Below the pieces are notes generated by a model. It did not search any database, was not told the DNA's origin, and saw only the letters and a list, made by a program, of their open reading frames with translations. A program made the translations under genes and the position numbers. Positions 23,911 to 31,224 of a stretch of DNA of 64,000 nucleotides are shown one piece after another; positions within the stretch are counted from its first letter, which is position 1; each line of letters begins with the position of its first letter. Source of the DNA: WS-7 sp035635575 (GTDB lineage: Bacteria > Eisenbacteria > RBG-16-71-46 > SZUA-252); assembly GCA_035635575.1 (NCBI GenBank), contig DASQAV010000002.1, positions 1 through 64,000 on the forward strand, written 5' to 3'.

Positions 23911-24792
23911 ATGAAGGTGCTCGAGATGATGCCGATCGGCGCAGCTGTGTTCGCGCTGAGCCTGGGCCTCTCATCGGTCGCTCCCTCCCCCGCTCGCGCG
24001 GATGACGACTGGGGAAAAGGTGACAAGAACCTCATCCGAATCGTGCAGGAGGACCAGGATAACGATCGAGACAGCGATCGAGTGTCCAGCTCCTCCGGCT
24101 ATCTGGGGGTCCAGGTTCAGCGGCTGAGCGCCTCGCTTCGCAGAGCGAAAGGCATCCCCGAGGCGACCGAAGGCTCCCTGGTGAGCAACGTCGAGGACCA
24201 GAGCCCCGCGGACGATGGCGGCATCAAGCGCGGTGACGTGATCCTGGAAGTGAATCGTCAGTCCACGCCCAGCCCGAACGATCTCGTCCGGGTCGTGCGC
24301 GACCTCGAGCCCGGACGCAGAGTCCCGGTGCAGATCTGGCGCGACGGCGTCACCCGCACCGTGACGCTCACGGTCGGAACGCGCCCGGCGGGCGCCGATG
24401 CTCCACCCCGGGCGCCGGAGCCACCGGACGCTCGCGGCGATGCGCCGGACCCGCGTGATGTGCCGGACGTGCGCAGCGTGCCGGACGTGCGCGGCATGCC
24501 CGACATGCGCGGCATGCCCGATGGCAGCCGGATGCAGATCCTCCGCCGCAACCGGGATGATCTCCAGCGGCAGCTCCAGGACATCCACGAGATGTTGTCC
24601 CGGCTGCGCGACGTGGACCTGGCCAGACTCGAACGAGAGATCCAGCAGCTTCGCTCCGAGCTACAGCGTGGCGGCGCGCTGGAGCGTCGGAACCGCGATA
24701 ACGAGGAGCGCGATCGCGGCGATCGCCAACGCGACCAGAATGAACGCGACAACAAGGATCGTGAACAGGACCACAGCAACGACGGCGATTAG
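23911..24792 (+). CDS. Exported PDZ-domain protein with charged coiled-coil C-terminus
   Basis: Encodes 293 aa. AAGGAGG 5 bases before ATG 23911 is a textbook ribosome binding site. A signal peptide (residues 1-31, ending PSPARA) leads to a PDZ domain (about 62-155) with SGYLGVQVQRLS, the core GGIKRGDVILEVNRQ and RVPVQIWRDG. There is no protease domain, so this is a lone periplasmic PDZ adaptor. Residues 178-205 hold a six-residue repeat, followed by a coiled coil (LQRQLQDIHEMLSRLRDVDL) and a tail of almost only R, D, N, E. It stands alone with long flanking gaps (240 bases upstream without a supported gene). Confidence 0.88.
   Translation: MKVLEMMPIGAAVFALSLGLSSVAPSPARADDDWGKGDKNLIRIVQEDQDNDRDSDRVSSSSGYLGVQVQRLSASLRRAKGIPEATEGSLVSNVEDQSPADDGGIKRGDVILEVNRQSTPSPNDLVRVVRDLEPGRRVPVQIWRDGVTRTVTLTVGTRPAGADAPPRAPEPPDARGDAPDPRDVPDVRSVPDVRGMPDMRGMPDGSRMQILRRNRDDLQRQLQDIHEMLSRLRDVDLARLEREIQQLRSELQRGGALERRNRDNEERDRGDRQRDQNERDNKDREQDHSNDGD
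24442..24525 (+). repeat. 18-bp in-frame tandem repeat (x-P-D-x-R-x units)
   Basis: Four and a half copies of an 18-base unit encode APDPRD, VPDVRS, VPDVRG, MPDMRG and MPDG between the PDZ domain and the coiled coil of the preceding gene. The third and fourth units are nearly identical in DNA. This is a Pro/Asp/Arg linker that may vary in copy number between strains. Confidence 0.75.
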
Positions 24793-24812
24793 CTCCTGAG
24801 AGAACGCAGTCT

Positions 24813-24874
24813 GGCGGGTGGGTGTTTCCATTGGACGGTTCTAGCCCATCGAAAACCGTTCAAGCCCACCCGCC
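24813..24874 (+). terminator. Long two-part hairpin after the PDZ gene
   Basis: GGCGGGTGGG (24813-24822) pairs with CCCACCCGCC (24865-24874), and inside it TTGGACGGTT (24831-24840) pairs with AACCGTTCAA (24854-24863) with one mismatch. It begins 20 bases after the PDZ gene stop. No T-run follows, so it could be a Rho-type 3' end, a processed end or another RNA structure. Confidence 0.45.
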
Positions 24875-24917
24875 TCTCCCTATCAAAAGAACTGGACCGC
24901 GGCGGCCCTCGCGGGTA

Positions 24918-24963
24918 GCATGCGGGCGCTCGGCGTTACCAAGCTGCGCCGCGTATGCTTTTT
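24918..24963 (+). terminator. GC hairpin followed by T5
   Basis: GCATGCGGGCGC and GCGCCGCGTATGC form an imperfect stem (one bulge) directly followed by TTTTT at 24959-24963, the usual form of an intrinsic terminator. It is the second hairpin after the PDZ gene, 100 bases before the carboxypeptidase gene. Confidence 0.5.
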
Positions 24964-25065
24964 GCTACATATCGGAGTGCCCAGTCCGATAAGCCTGGAG
25001 GAGACATCCCCTTGTCTCTTTCGCGCAAGTCTCAGTGACCCGCACGGATGAGGGCTGGGAGAATC

Positions 25066-26076
25066 ATGCGCTATCGACGATTCGTCGCTTCGCTGACTTG
25101 TGGAGTGCTTGTAACACTGACGCTTTCGGTGCACGTTCCGGAAGCCTCGGCGCAGCAATCTGCACGTTCCGGAGGCTCGGAGCCCACGCGGCTGGCGTCT
25201 GCTTCCAGCTCGCGCGCCTCCAGGAAGCAGGTGCGGCCGCGCCGGCATCGCAGGACGCGGAGGCTCCGCCGCCAGGCCACCTTCTCCCTGCCGCAAGTGA
25301 CGCGTTACGGGATTCCCCGGCTTCACGCGAAGGCGGCCTTCGTCGTGGACGCCACCAGCAACAAGGTGCTCTTCCAGAAAAACCCCACGGAGCTGTACCC
25401 CATCGCCAGCCTCACCAAGCTCATGACCGCCCTCGTCTATTTCCAGACGAAGCCGCAGTTCGATCAGGTGGTCGAGATCGCGCCCGATGACGTACGGCAT
25501 TCCAGCAGGTCCCACATCCGGGCGCGCGAGGACATCACCGTGCGCGATCTCCTGCACGCGTCGCTCATGGCCTCGGACAACGTGGCCACGAAGGCGCTCG
25601 TCCGTTCGTGCGGCCTGCCGCGCGAGGAGTTCGTCCGGAGGATGAACGCCATGGCGGATTCCATGAACCTGACCGGGACGCATTTCGTCGAGCCCACGGG
25701 ACTGGACGAACAGAATGTCGCGACCGCCCAGGCCATCGCGACGCTTCTCCGGACCGCGGCCAGCAATCCGGTCGTCGGCTCCATCATGCAGAAACAGACC
25801 TATACCTTTGCTTCGAACCGGAAGCTCCATCGGCTCGTGAACACCAACCGGCTGCTCAAGAGCAAGTGGCGCATCACGGGAGGGAAGACGGGATTCATCA
25901 GCGAGGCGGGCTACTGCTTCGCGACGATGGTCGAGACCCCGTCGGGAACGGAAGTGACCGCGGTCCTGCTCGGCGCTCCCAGCAATCGCCTCCGCTTCGC
26001 GGAGGCAAGACGGATGCTCGACTGGACCTTCCGATTCGGGCTGCCGCAGGCTGCTGCGGCGAATGGCGGCGAATAG
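25066..26076 (+). CDS. D-alanyl-D-alanine carboxypeptidase (S11, penicillin-binding protein 5/6-like)
   Basis: Encodes 336 aa. ATG 25066 has GGGAG 5 bases upstream and gives a signal peptide (FVASLTCGVLVTLTLSVHVPEASA). A basic Arg-rich linker (residues 45-75) precedes the peptidase domain with the three active-site motifs: Ser115-x-x-Lys118 (ASLTKL), Ser170-Asp-Asn172, and Lys274-Thr-Gly. It should trim the last D-Ala from peptidoglycan stem peptides. There is no C-terminal membrane anchor, and the usual PBP5 C-terminal domain is missing. The M23 peptidase gene follows after 3 bases, a coherent peptidoglycan-remodelling pair. Confidence 0.93.
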   Translation: MRYRRFVASLTCGVLVTLTLSVHVPEASAQQSARSGGSEPTRLASASSSRASRKQVRPRRHRRTRRLRRQATFSLPQVTRYGIPRLHAKAAFVVDATSNKVLFQKNPTELYPIASLTKLMTALVYFQTKPQFDQVVEIAPDDVRHSSRSHIRAREDITVRDLLHASLMASDNVATKALVRSCGLPREEFVRRMNAMADSMNLTGTHFVEPTGLDEQNVATAQAIATLLRTAASNPVVGSIMQKQTYTFASNRKLHRLVNTNRLLKSKWRITGGKTGFISEAGYCFATMVETPSGTEVTAVLLGAPSNRLRFAEARRMLDWTFRFGLPQAAAANGGE

Positions 26077-26079
26077 CGC

Positions 26080-27582
26080 GTGCGGGCCCCCGGCATAACC
26101 GCCGGCCTTCGACCCCACCCCCTCCAAGCCACGCTCGTATTCGCTTCGCTTCTCCCCGCGCTCTTTCTGCTTCCCCTGCCGGCCGCGGCCGATGAGCCTC
26201 CGCCGATCGCGTCGGCCTTCGTCTTCCCCGTCGGTGACGAGCTGGACTTCAAGAAGCCGGCCGCGGGCGAGCCCAACGGCTTCCATGTAACCGACCCGTA
26301 TCTGAAAGTCCGGAAATCGCGCAAGCATCGCCCTCAGCGCGTCCACTACGGCGTGGATCTCTCCGGCAGCGCGGGCGGCCTCCTGGTGCGGGCGATCGCG
26401 GCCGGAGTCGTCGAGATCAGTGATGCCAACGCCCTCGTCAAGGTCCGCAGGCCGCAAAAAGTAAAGCTCCCGACGGTCGTGAATGGGAAGAGGATCTACG
26501 CATGGGGAGTCCGATACCGGACGGTCTGGAAATGGCGCACGGGTTGGGGAAACCGCATCGTGATCCGGCACACGCTCCCGGACGGACAGGTGGTCTATTC
26601 CCTCTACGCGCACCTCATGTCGCGATCGGTCCTCGTTCGCGCGGGGGAGCCGGTCGCGGCCGGGCAGCCCATCGCGAAGGTGGGCAGGACAGGCCGCGCC
26701 ACGGCGCCCCACCTCCACCTCGAGATCCGGACCACGCGCCTCGACGAAGCCGCCGAGATCTCCGATCCCGACGACTCCGAGGTCACCGACGAAGGCGAGA
26801 CGGCGGAGCGCCCGGAGACCGAGCTTCCGCACACGGTGGATCCGCTCGCCTTCCTGGTGGACCACGTGCTCCGGTTCGAGGATCTGGAGCCCGGGAGCTG
26901 GCAGGTGCGCTATGCCCTTCCCGCCGTTAAGGACGGCGTGATGAGCTGCGACCGGGGACGCTTCGATCCGGACGAGGCCGTGACGCGGGCTGAATTCTAC
27001 GCCGCGCTCGTGGCTTCGTTCCGCCTGGGGACGGGCTTCACGAAGAACGAGTACGATTCGCAGGTGGACGCCCTCATCGACACGGGCATTCTCGACAGCT
27101 CCGCGCGGCATCAGAATCGACGGGACCCCATCGAGCGCTCGGACGCGCTGGAGCTGGTGCTGCGGTGCCTCGACCGGGGAGCGGCCCGGGCGCTCAGCAT
27201 GAGCCGCATCCCCGGGGAGCAGCTGGCCCGTGATTTCAACGCGGAGTTCGCGGGCCGGGACGCGGCGAACGAGGCGGAGCAGGAAGCGCGAAGGCTGGCG
27301 GCCGGGGAGACGGCGGAGCTCAGGAAGGCCGCGGCCGCGCGGGACGAGCGCCGCGCCAAGGCGGCACTCGAGCGCGGGGCACCTCCGCCCAAGAAGCGGA
27401 CCAAGGTCGAGGCGGTGAAGCCCGTGCCCATGCTCGACCCGGGTTTCGATTCGCTCGCGCAATCGAAGGAGAACCTCTCGCGGGCCGAAGTATGCCTGCT
27501 CCTCGCGTCGACCCTTCGCATCGGATCCGCGAACGTCTCGGCCCTCCAGCGCGCGGCCTCGCGCGCCGCGAAGACGGGCTAG
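26080..27582 (+). CDS. M23 (LytM) peptidase with SLH-like repeats
   Basis: Encodes 500 aa from GTG 26080 with a signal peptide (TLVFASLLPALFLLPLPAAA). The M23 zinc domain spans about 85-220: His89-x-x-x-Asp93 (HYGVDLSG), the YAHL segment and His211-x-His213 (HLHLEI). Zinc ligands and catalytic His are all present, so it should cut peptidoglycan cross-links. After a negatively charged linker, residues 285-370 read like two S-layer-homology repeats (GRFDPDEAVTRAEFYAALV and DPIERSDALELVLRCL), and SRAEVCLLLASTL near 470 may be a third. Between them is an Ala/Arg/Glu-rich helical stretch. The SLH reading is tentative. Confidence 0.85.
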   Translation: MRAPGITAGLRPHPLQATLVFASLLPALFLLPLPAAADEPPPIASAFVFPVGDELDFKKPAAGEPNGFHVTDPYLKVRKSRKHRPQRVHYGVDLSGSAGGLLVRAIAAGVVEISDANALVKVRRPQKVKLPTVVNGKRIYAWGVRYRTVWKWRTGWGNRIVIRHTLPDGQVVYSLYAHLMSRSVLVRAGEPVAAGQPIAKVGRTGRATAPHLHLEIRTTRLDEAAEISDPDDSEVTDEGETAERPETELPHTVDPLAFLVDHVLRFEDLEPGSWQVRYALPAVKDGVMSCDRGRFDPDEAVTRAEFYAALVASFRLGTGFTKNEYDSQVDALIDTGILDSSARHQNRRDPIERSDALELVLRCLDRGAARALSMSRIPGEQLARDFNAEFAGRDAANEAEQEARRLAAGETAELRKAAAARDERRAKAALERGAPPPKKRTKVEAVKPVPMLDPGFDSLAQSKENLSRAEVCLLLASTLRIGSANVSALQRAASRAAKTG

Positions 27583-27615
27583 CCTTCCCAGGGCGGCGCT
27601 GGCATTGTCGGCGCC

Positions 27616-28881
27616 GTGACCACTTCGACCCCATCGCTTCGCCCCACCCTCGTACGGGGCGAGGGCGTCCACGTCTGGGACGCCGACGGCCGGCGCTATC
27701 TCGACGCGATCTCGGGATCCTTCGCGGTGCAGCTGGGCTATGGCCGCGCCGATCTCGTCCGCGCGCTGACGGAAGCCGCCTCCCGCCTGCCGTACGCCCG
27801 CCCCTCCCGATTCGAGAGTGCGGAGTCGGAGGCCTATGCGGAAGAGCTGCTGCTCGCCGCGGGTCCCCCCTACAAGCGCGCGTTGTTCACATCGTCGGGC
27901 AGCGAGGCGGTGGAGGTCGCGCTGAAGGCGGCGCACCGGTATCAGAGCGCGAAGGGCCGCCCCGGCCGGACCCGGATCACACACCTGCGCGGCCACTTCC
28001 ACGGGGCCACGCTCGCCGCTCTGGGAGTCACCGACTACCGGCCGCGACGCGACGCGTATGACGCGATCCTCGCCGGTGGACCCGCCTTCGATGAGGGTGC
28101 CGCCGATCTCGAGGGCGAGCTTGGGTCCGCGGCAGCGCTCATCGCCGAGACCATCCCGGCCGTGGGCCGCGGGGCTTCGTTGCCGCGGCCCGGATTTCTT
28201 CGGGAAGTCCGCCGCGCGTGCGACCGCCAGGATGCGCTCTGGATCGCGGATGAGATCCTGACGGGATTCGGCCGCGTCGGATCCCTCTTCGCCTGGAAGC
28301 GATTGGCGGAGGATTCCAGGGAGCCCGAGGCCAAGCCGGACATCGTCGTGTTCGGGAAGGGAGCGGGTGCCGGATACGCGGCGATCGCGGGCGTCTTGCT
28401 GGCGGAACGTGTTGCCGCCGTGCTCGACGCGGCGCCAGGGGGAGCGTTCTCGCATGCCCAGACCTACGGCGGACACGCGCCCGCGTGCGCCGTGGGAAGG
28501 CGCGTGCTCGCCGCCATGCGCGAGGAGAAGATCGAGGCGCGGGTGCGCGAGAAGGAGGGGGCGCTTCGTGACGCTTGGACCGCGCTCTCGGCCCATCCTC
28601 ACGTGCTGGACGTCCGGGGCCTGGGCTTTCTCTGGGGGATGGTGCTCAGGAAGGACCGGGAAAGCGGGAAGCCCTTCCCGCGCGAGCGCAAAATTGCCGA
28701 GCGCGTGGAGGCAGCCTGCCGCGACCGGGGCCTCCTCGTGTTCTCGGGCTCAGGCTCCCACGACGGGAATCTCGGCGATCACCTCCTGATTGGACCGCCG
28801 CTCGTCTCGGACGCTCACCACTTTCCTCAGATCGCGATCGGGATCAGGGAGTCTCTGGACGCGGTGATGCGCGATACGTGA
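27616..28881 (+). CDS. Class III pyridoxal-phosphate aminotransferase
   Basis: Encodes 421 aa from GTG 27616. Class III features are in order: FTSSGSEAVEVALKAAHRY (phosphate-binding Gly-Ser), ITHLRGHFHGATLAALG, the aspartate that contacts the PLP ring in ADEILTGFGRVG, the Schiff-base lysine in VVFGKGAGAGYA, and QTYGGHAPACAVG. Substrate is not predictable (ornithine, acetylornithine, 4-aminobutyrate, diamines or beta-alanine-type donors are all possible), and neighbours do not help. It is 33 bases after the M23 gene with no clear Shine-Dalgarno. Confidence 0.92.
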   Translation: MTTSTPSLRPTLVRGEGVHVWDADGRRYLDAISGSFAVQLGYGRADLVRALTEAASRLPYARPSRFESAESEAYAEELLLAAGPPYKRALFTSSGSEAVEVALKAAHRYQSAKGRPGRTRITHLRGHFHGATLAALGVTDYRPRRDAYDAILAGGPAFDEGAADLEGELGSAAALIAETIPAVGRGASLPRPGFLREVRRACDRQDALWIADEILTGFGRVGSLFAWKRLAEDSREPEAKPDIVVFGKGAGAGYAAIAGVLLAERVAAVLDAAPGGAFSHAQTYGGHAPACAVGRRVLAAMREEKIEARVREKEGALRDAWTALSAHPHVLDVRGLGFLWGMVLRKDRESGKPFPRERKIAERVEAACRDRGLLVFSGSGSHDGNLGDHLLIGPPLVSDAHHFPQIAIGIRESLDAVMRDT

Positions 28882-28906
28882 CCACCTGAACTTTCTCTCG
28901 TACAAT
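28878..28906 (+). promoter_or_regulatory. Candidate promoter giving a leaderless transcript
   Basis: GTGACC (28878-28883), a 17-base spacer and TACAAT (28901-28906) lie so that transcription would start at or next to ATG 28914. No Shine-Dalgarno precedes that ATG, so a leaderless mRNA fits. Confidence 0.4.
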
Positions 28907-28913
28907 CGTACCG

Positions 28914-29717
28914 ATGAATCCAAATCCGCCGATCAAGAGCCAGCGCAGCATGACAGCACTTCTCGCGGGCGGCGCGATCCTCGTATGCGCCTCCGTCCTG
29001 GGATGCGCCGCCGACTCGGAGCTCAAGCGATACGACCCCTCCCTGAACGAGATCGACCTCCGCCAGGGAAAGATCGCGGACATGGGCGTGGTGAAATTCC
29101 AGGAGCCCGATCAGATTCGCCCGCCGCTCATCGCCACCCTGGAGCGAACCTTCCGCGAGGAGCGTCCGGATCTGACCGTGCTCCCGGCCGACAGCGTGCG
29201 GCACCTCCTCGGCGGCGAGCGCTACCGGAAGCTCATGCTCGGCTACGAATACCAGGGCACCCTCGACGGCCCGGCCCTGAGCGAGATCTCCGATTCGCTG
29301 CGTGGGGCGGCGCGCTTCCTTCTTCTCGCCCGCGTCGTGAAGGACCGCACCCGGAGCTCGGCCCGCGGCATGGCCCAGGGCGATACCGGATTGTCCTCGG
29401 CCTCCTATGCCATGGGGATCACGGGGCGCGATGCGCAGGTGGTCATCCATCTCTACGATCTTTCGAGGAGGAGCCTGGCAGTGACCGCGAGACTCGACGG
29501 CTCGAGCGAGAACTCGAGGCCCGTGCTCTCGCCGATCCGCCCTGGCTCCAGCGGGACGGTGGAGCTGGGGAGGGTCGTGCCTCCGGAGGAGACCGGGTAC
29601 CCCGCCTCCCCCGAGCTGGCCCAGGCGGTCGAGGACCCGTTCCGCACGTTCGCGAAGACGCTGCCCGGCACTCCCTTGCCGGCCGGCGCCCCCCAGCCGG
29701 TGCCTGCTCGGCGCTAG
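28914..29717 (+). CDS. Lipoprotein of unknown function
   Basis: Encodes 267 aa. A lipoprotein signal ends at VLGC (Cys31). The mature part opens with ADSELKRYDPSLNEIDLRQGKIADMGVVKF and holds alternating strands and helices (LIATLERTFREERPDLTVLPADSVRHLL, RFLLLARVVKDR, AQVVIHLYDLSRRSLAVTARLD). The arrangement 'early strand, helix, ... LLARV, ... VVIHLYD' is like periplasmic lipoproteins that report on envelope assembly (GNA1162/CsgG-like N-terminal parts), but I cannot confirm it. It converges with the EamA gene, their ends overlapping by 4 bases. Confidence 0.7.
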   Translation: MNPNPPIKSQRSMTALLAGGAILVCASVLGCAADSELKRYDPSLNEIDLRQGKIADMGVVKFQEPDQIRPPLIATLERTFREERPDLTVLPADSVRHLLGGERYRKLMLGYEYQGTLDGPALSEISDSLRGAARFLLLARVVKDRTRSSARGMAQGDTGLSSASYAMGITGRDAQVVIHLYDLSRRSLAVTARLDGSSENSRPVLSPIRPGSSGTVELGRVVPPEETGYPASPELAQAVEDPFRTFAKTLPGTPLPAGAPQPVPARR

Positions 29718-30574
29718 TCCGCGCTCACCTTCTTCAGCTCGGCCACCAGCACCCCGGACAGGATCGCGGCGCTTCCCAGCACTTCCCATCCCGACATGTG
29801 AGCGCCGAAGAAGCCCATCGCGAAGAGTGACGCGAACACCGGCTCCAGCGAATAGATCACTCCCGCGCGCACCGGCTTCGTCTTTCCCAGCGCCCAGGTC
29901 TGGAGCACGAGAATCAGCGCGGTCGCGATGACGCCGAGATAGAGGAGCGTCCCCCACGCTTCGGTGGGCACCGAGAGCTTCCCGCGGGCCGCGACGAAGA
30001 TCCATCCCATGGCGCCCGAGACCAGGGCCTGCATCGCCGAGACGGCAAAGGGATCGCTCCGCCGCGCGGCCACGTTCGTGTACACCACTTGGCACGCGAA
30101 GAAGACCGCGCCGGCCAGCGTCCAGAGGTCCCCCGCATGCAGGCTGAGCCCCGCGTCCGCGTAGAAGATCAGGAGCCCCACGAACACCAGCGCCACCCCG
30201 AGAATCTCTCCGAGCCGCACGCGCGATCGCTGCACCAGGAACGCGATGAACGGCATGAACACGACCGCGGTTCCGGTGAGAAACGCCGAGCGCGGCACGC
30301 TGATCGTCGTGAGCCCGATCGCCTGCGTGAGATAGCCCCCGACGAGAAAGAGTCCCGTGCGGATTCCATCCCAGAGATCCTGACGTCCCATCCGCGCGAG
30401 CCGGCGCCGGTAGATCAGGCAGAGCACCAGCGCCGCGATGGAGAAGCGCACCGCCACGATCGTGTACGCGTCGACCCGGTGGAGGATGACGCTGAGGAGC
30501 GGAAAGGTCGTTCCCCAGATCGCCGTGATGAGGAGGAGCGTGCCCTCGGCGACCCGGCTCGAATCCCTCCTCAA
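29714..30574 (-). CDS. EamA/DMT-superfamily transporter
   Basis: Encodes 286 aa with about ten transmembrane helices in two homologous EamA halves: GTLLLITAIWGTTFPLLSVIL starts the first, and LWTLAGAVFFACQVVYTNVAA the second. Such 10-helix transporters export amino acids or other metabolites; the substrate is unknown. TTG 30574 overlaps the rex stop (TTGA), so translation is coupled to rex and the gene is the tail of the gyrB-gyrA-rex run. Confidence 0.88.
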   Translation of the reverse strand: MRRDSSRVAEGTLLLITAIWGTTFPLLSVILHRVDAYTIVAVRFSIAALVLCLIYRRRLARMGRQDLWDGIRTGLFLVGGYLTQAIGLTTISVPRSAFLTGTAVVFMPFIAFLVQRSRVRLGEILGVALVFVGLLIFYADAGLSLHAGDLWTLAGAVFFACQVVYTNVAARRSDPFAVSAMQALVSGAMGWIFVAARGKLSVPTEAWGTLLYLGVIATALILVLQTWALGKTKPVRAGVIYSLEPVFASLFAMGFFGAHMSGWEVLGSAAILSGVLVAELKKVSAD

Positions 30575-31224
30575 CGGCGCGGGCGCCGCGTGGGCCGTGC
30601 GGTCAAGGCCTTGATCGAGAAGGAGAGGCTCTCCAGCTCCACCGCCAGGTTCACGTTCCGGAGCGCCACTTGCGGCGGAATGAAGAGCTTCCGGTGGGCG
30701 AAGTTCAGGATTCCGCGCATTCCCGCCATCACCATGCGGTCGGCCACGGCCTGGGCCGCGCGCGCGGGCACGGCGATGACCCCGATCTCGAGCCCCAGCC
30801 GCTCCGTCTCCTCTTGCAGCGCGTCCACGTGGAGGATCTGGAGGTCACGCCACTTCTGGTGGATCCGCTCGGGGCTCACGTCGAACACCGCGGCGAAGTC
30901 GAATCCCTGGCGGCGAAATTCCTTGTAGGAGAAGAGGGCCGAGCCGATGTTCCCCGCGCCCACCAGGGCCACTCTCCAGCGGCGGTTCAGCCCCAGGATG
31001 AGGCGGATCTCTTTCTTGAGGCGCGCGACCAGATACCCCAGGCCGCGCTTGCCGAAATTGCCGAAGTAGGAGAGGTCCTTCCGAACCTGCGCGGAGGTGA
31101 CTCCGCTCAGGTGGGCCAGGCCCTGCGAGGAGACGGTGCGAACGCCTTCCAGCTCCAGATCCTCGAGAACCCGGTAGTAATCGGAGAGACGCCGGACCGT
31201 CGAGGTGGAGATCCGAGGATCCAG
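30571..31224 (-). CDS. rex: Redox-sensing transcriptional repressor Rex
   Basis: Rex represses fermentation and respiration genes when NADH is low. The product has an N-terminal winged helix (RRLSDYYRVLEDLELEGV, then VTSAQVRKDLSYFGNFGKRGLGY) and a Rossmann domain (VALVGAGNIGSALFSY, FDVSPERI, IGVIAVPARAAQAVADRM). With CTG 31224 as start it is 217 aa and begins about ten residues before RRLSDYY, as expected for Rex. That CTG follows the gyrA TAG directly and is in the same frame. No ATG, GTG or TTG occurs between the TAG and GTG 30972, which lies inside the NADH-binding motif. GGAGGAG near the gyrA end could serve as ribosome binding site. Confidence 0.9.
   Translation of the reverse strand: MDPRISTSTVRRLSDYYRVLEDLELEGVRTVSSQGLAHLSGVTSAQVRKDLSYFGNFGKRGLGYLVARLKKEIRLILGLNRRWRVALVGAGNIGSALFSYKEFRRQGFDFAAVFDVSPERIHQKWRDLQILHVDALQEETERLGLEIGVIAVPARAAQAVADRMVMAGMRGILNFAHRKLFIPPQVALRNVNLAVELESLSFSIKALTARPTRRPRR

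Noticed and set aside
24883..28602. A 1239-codon minus-strand frame
   Set aside because: It lies opposite three well-supported genes (D,D-carboxypeptidase, M23, aminotransferase) and has no domain; it is an antisense artefact of GC-rich DNA.
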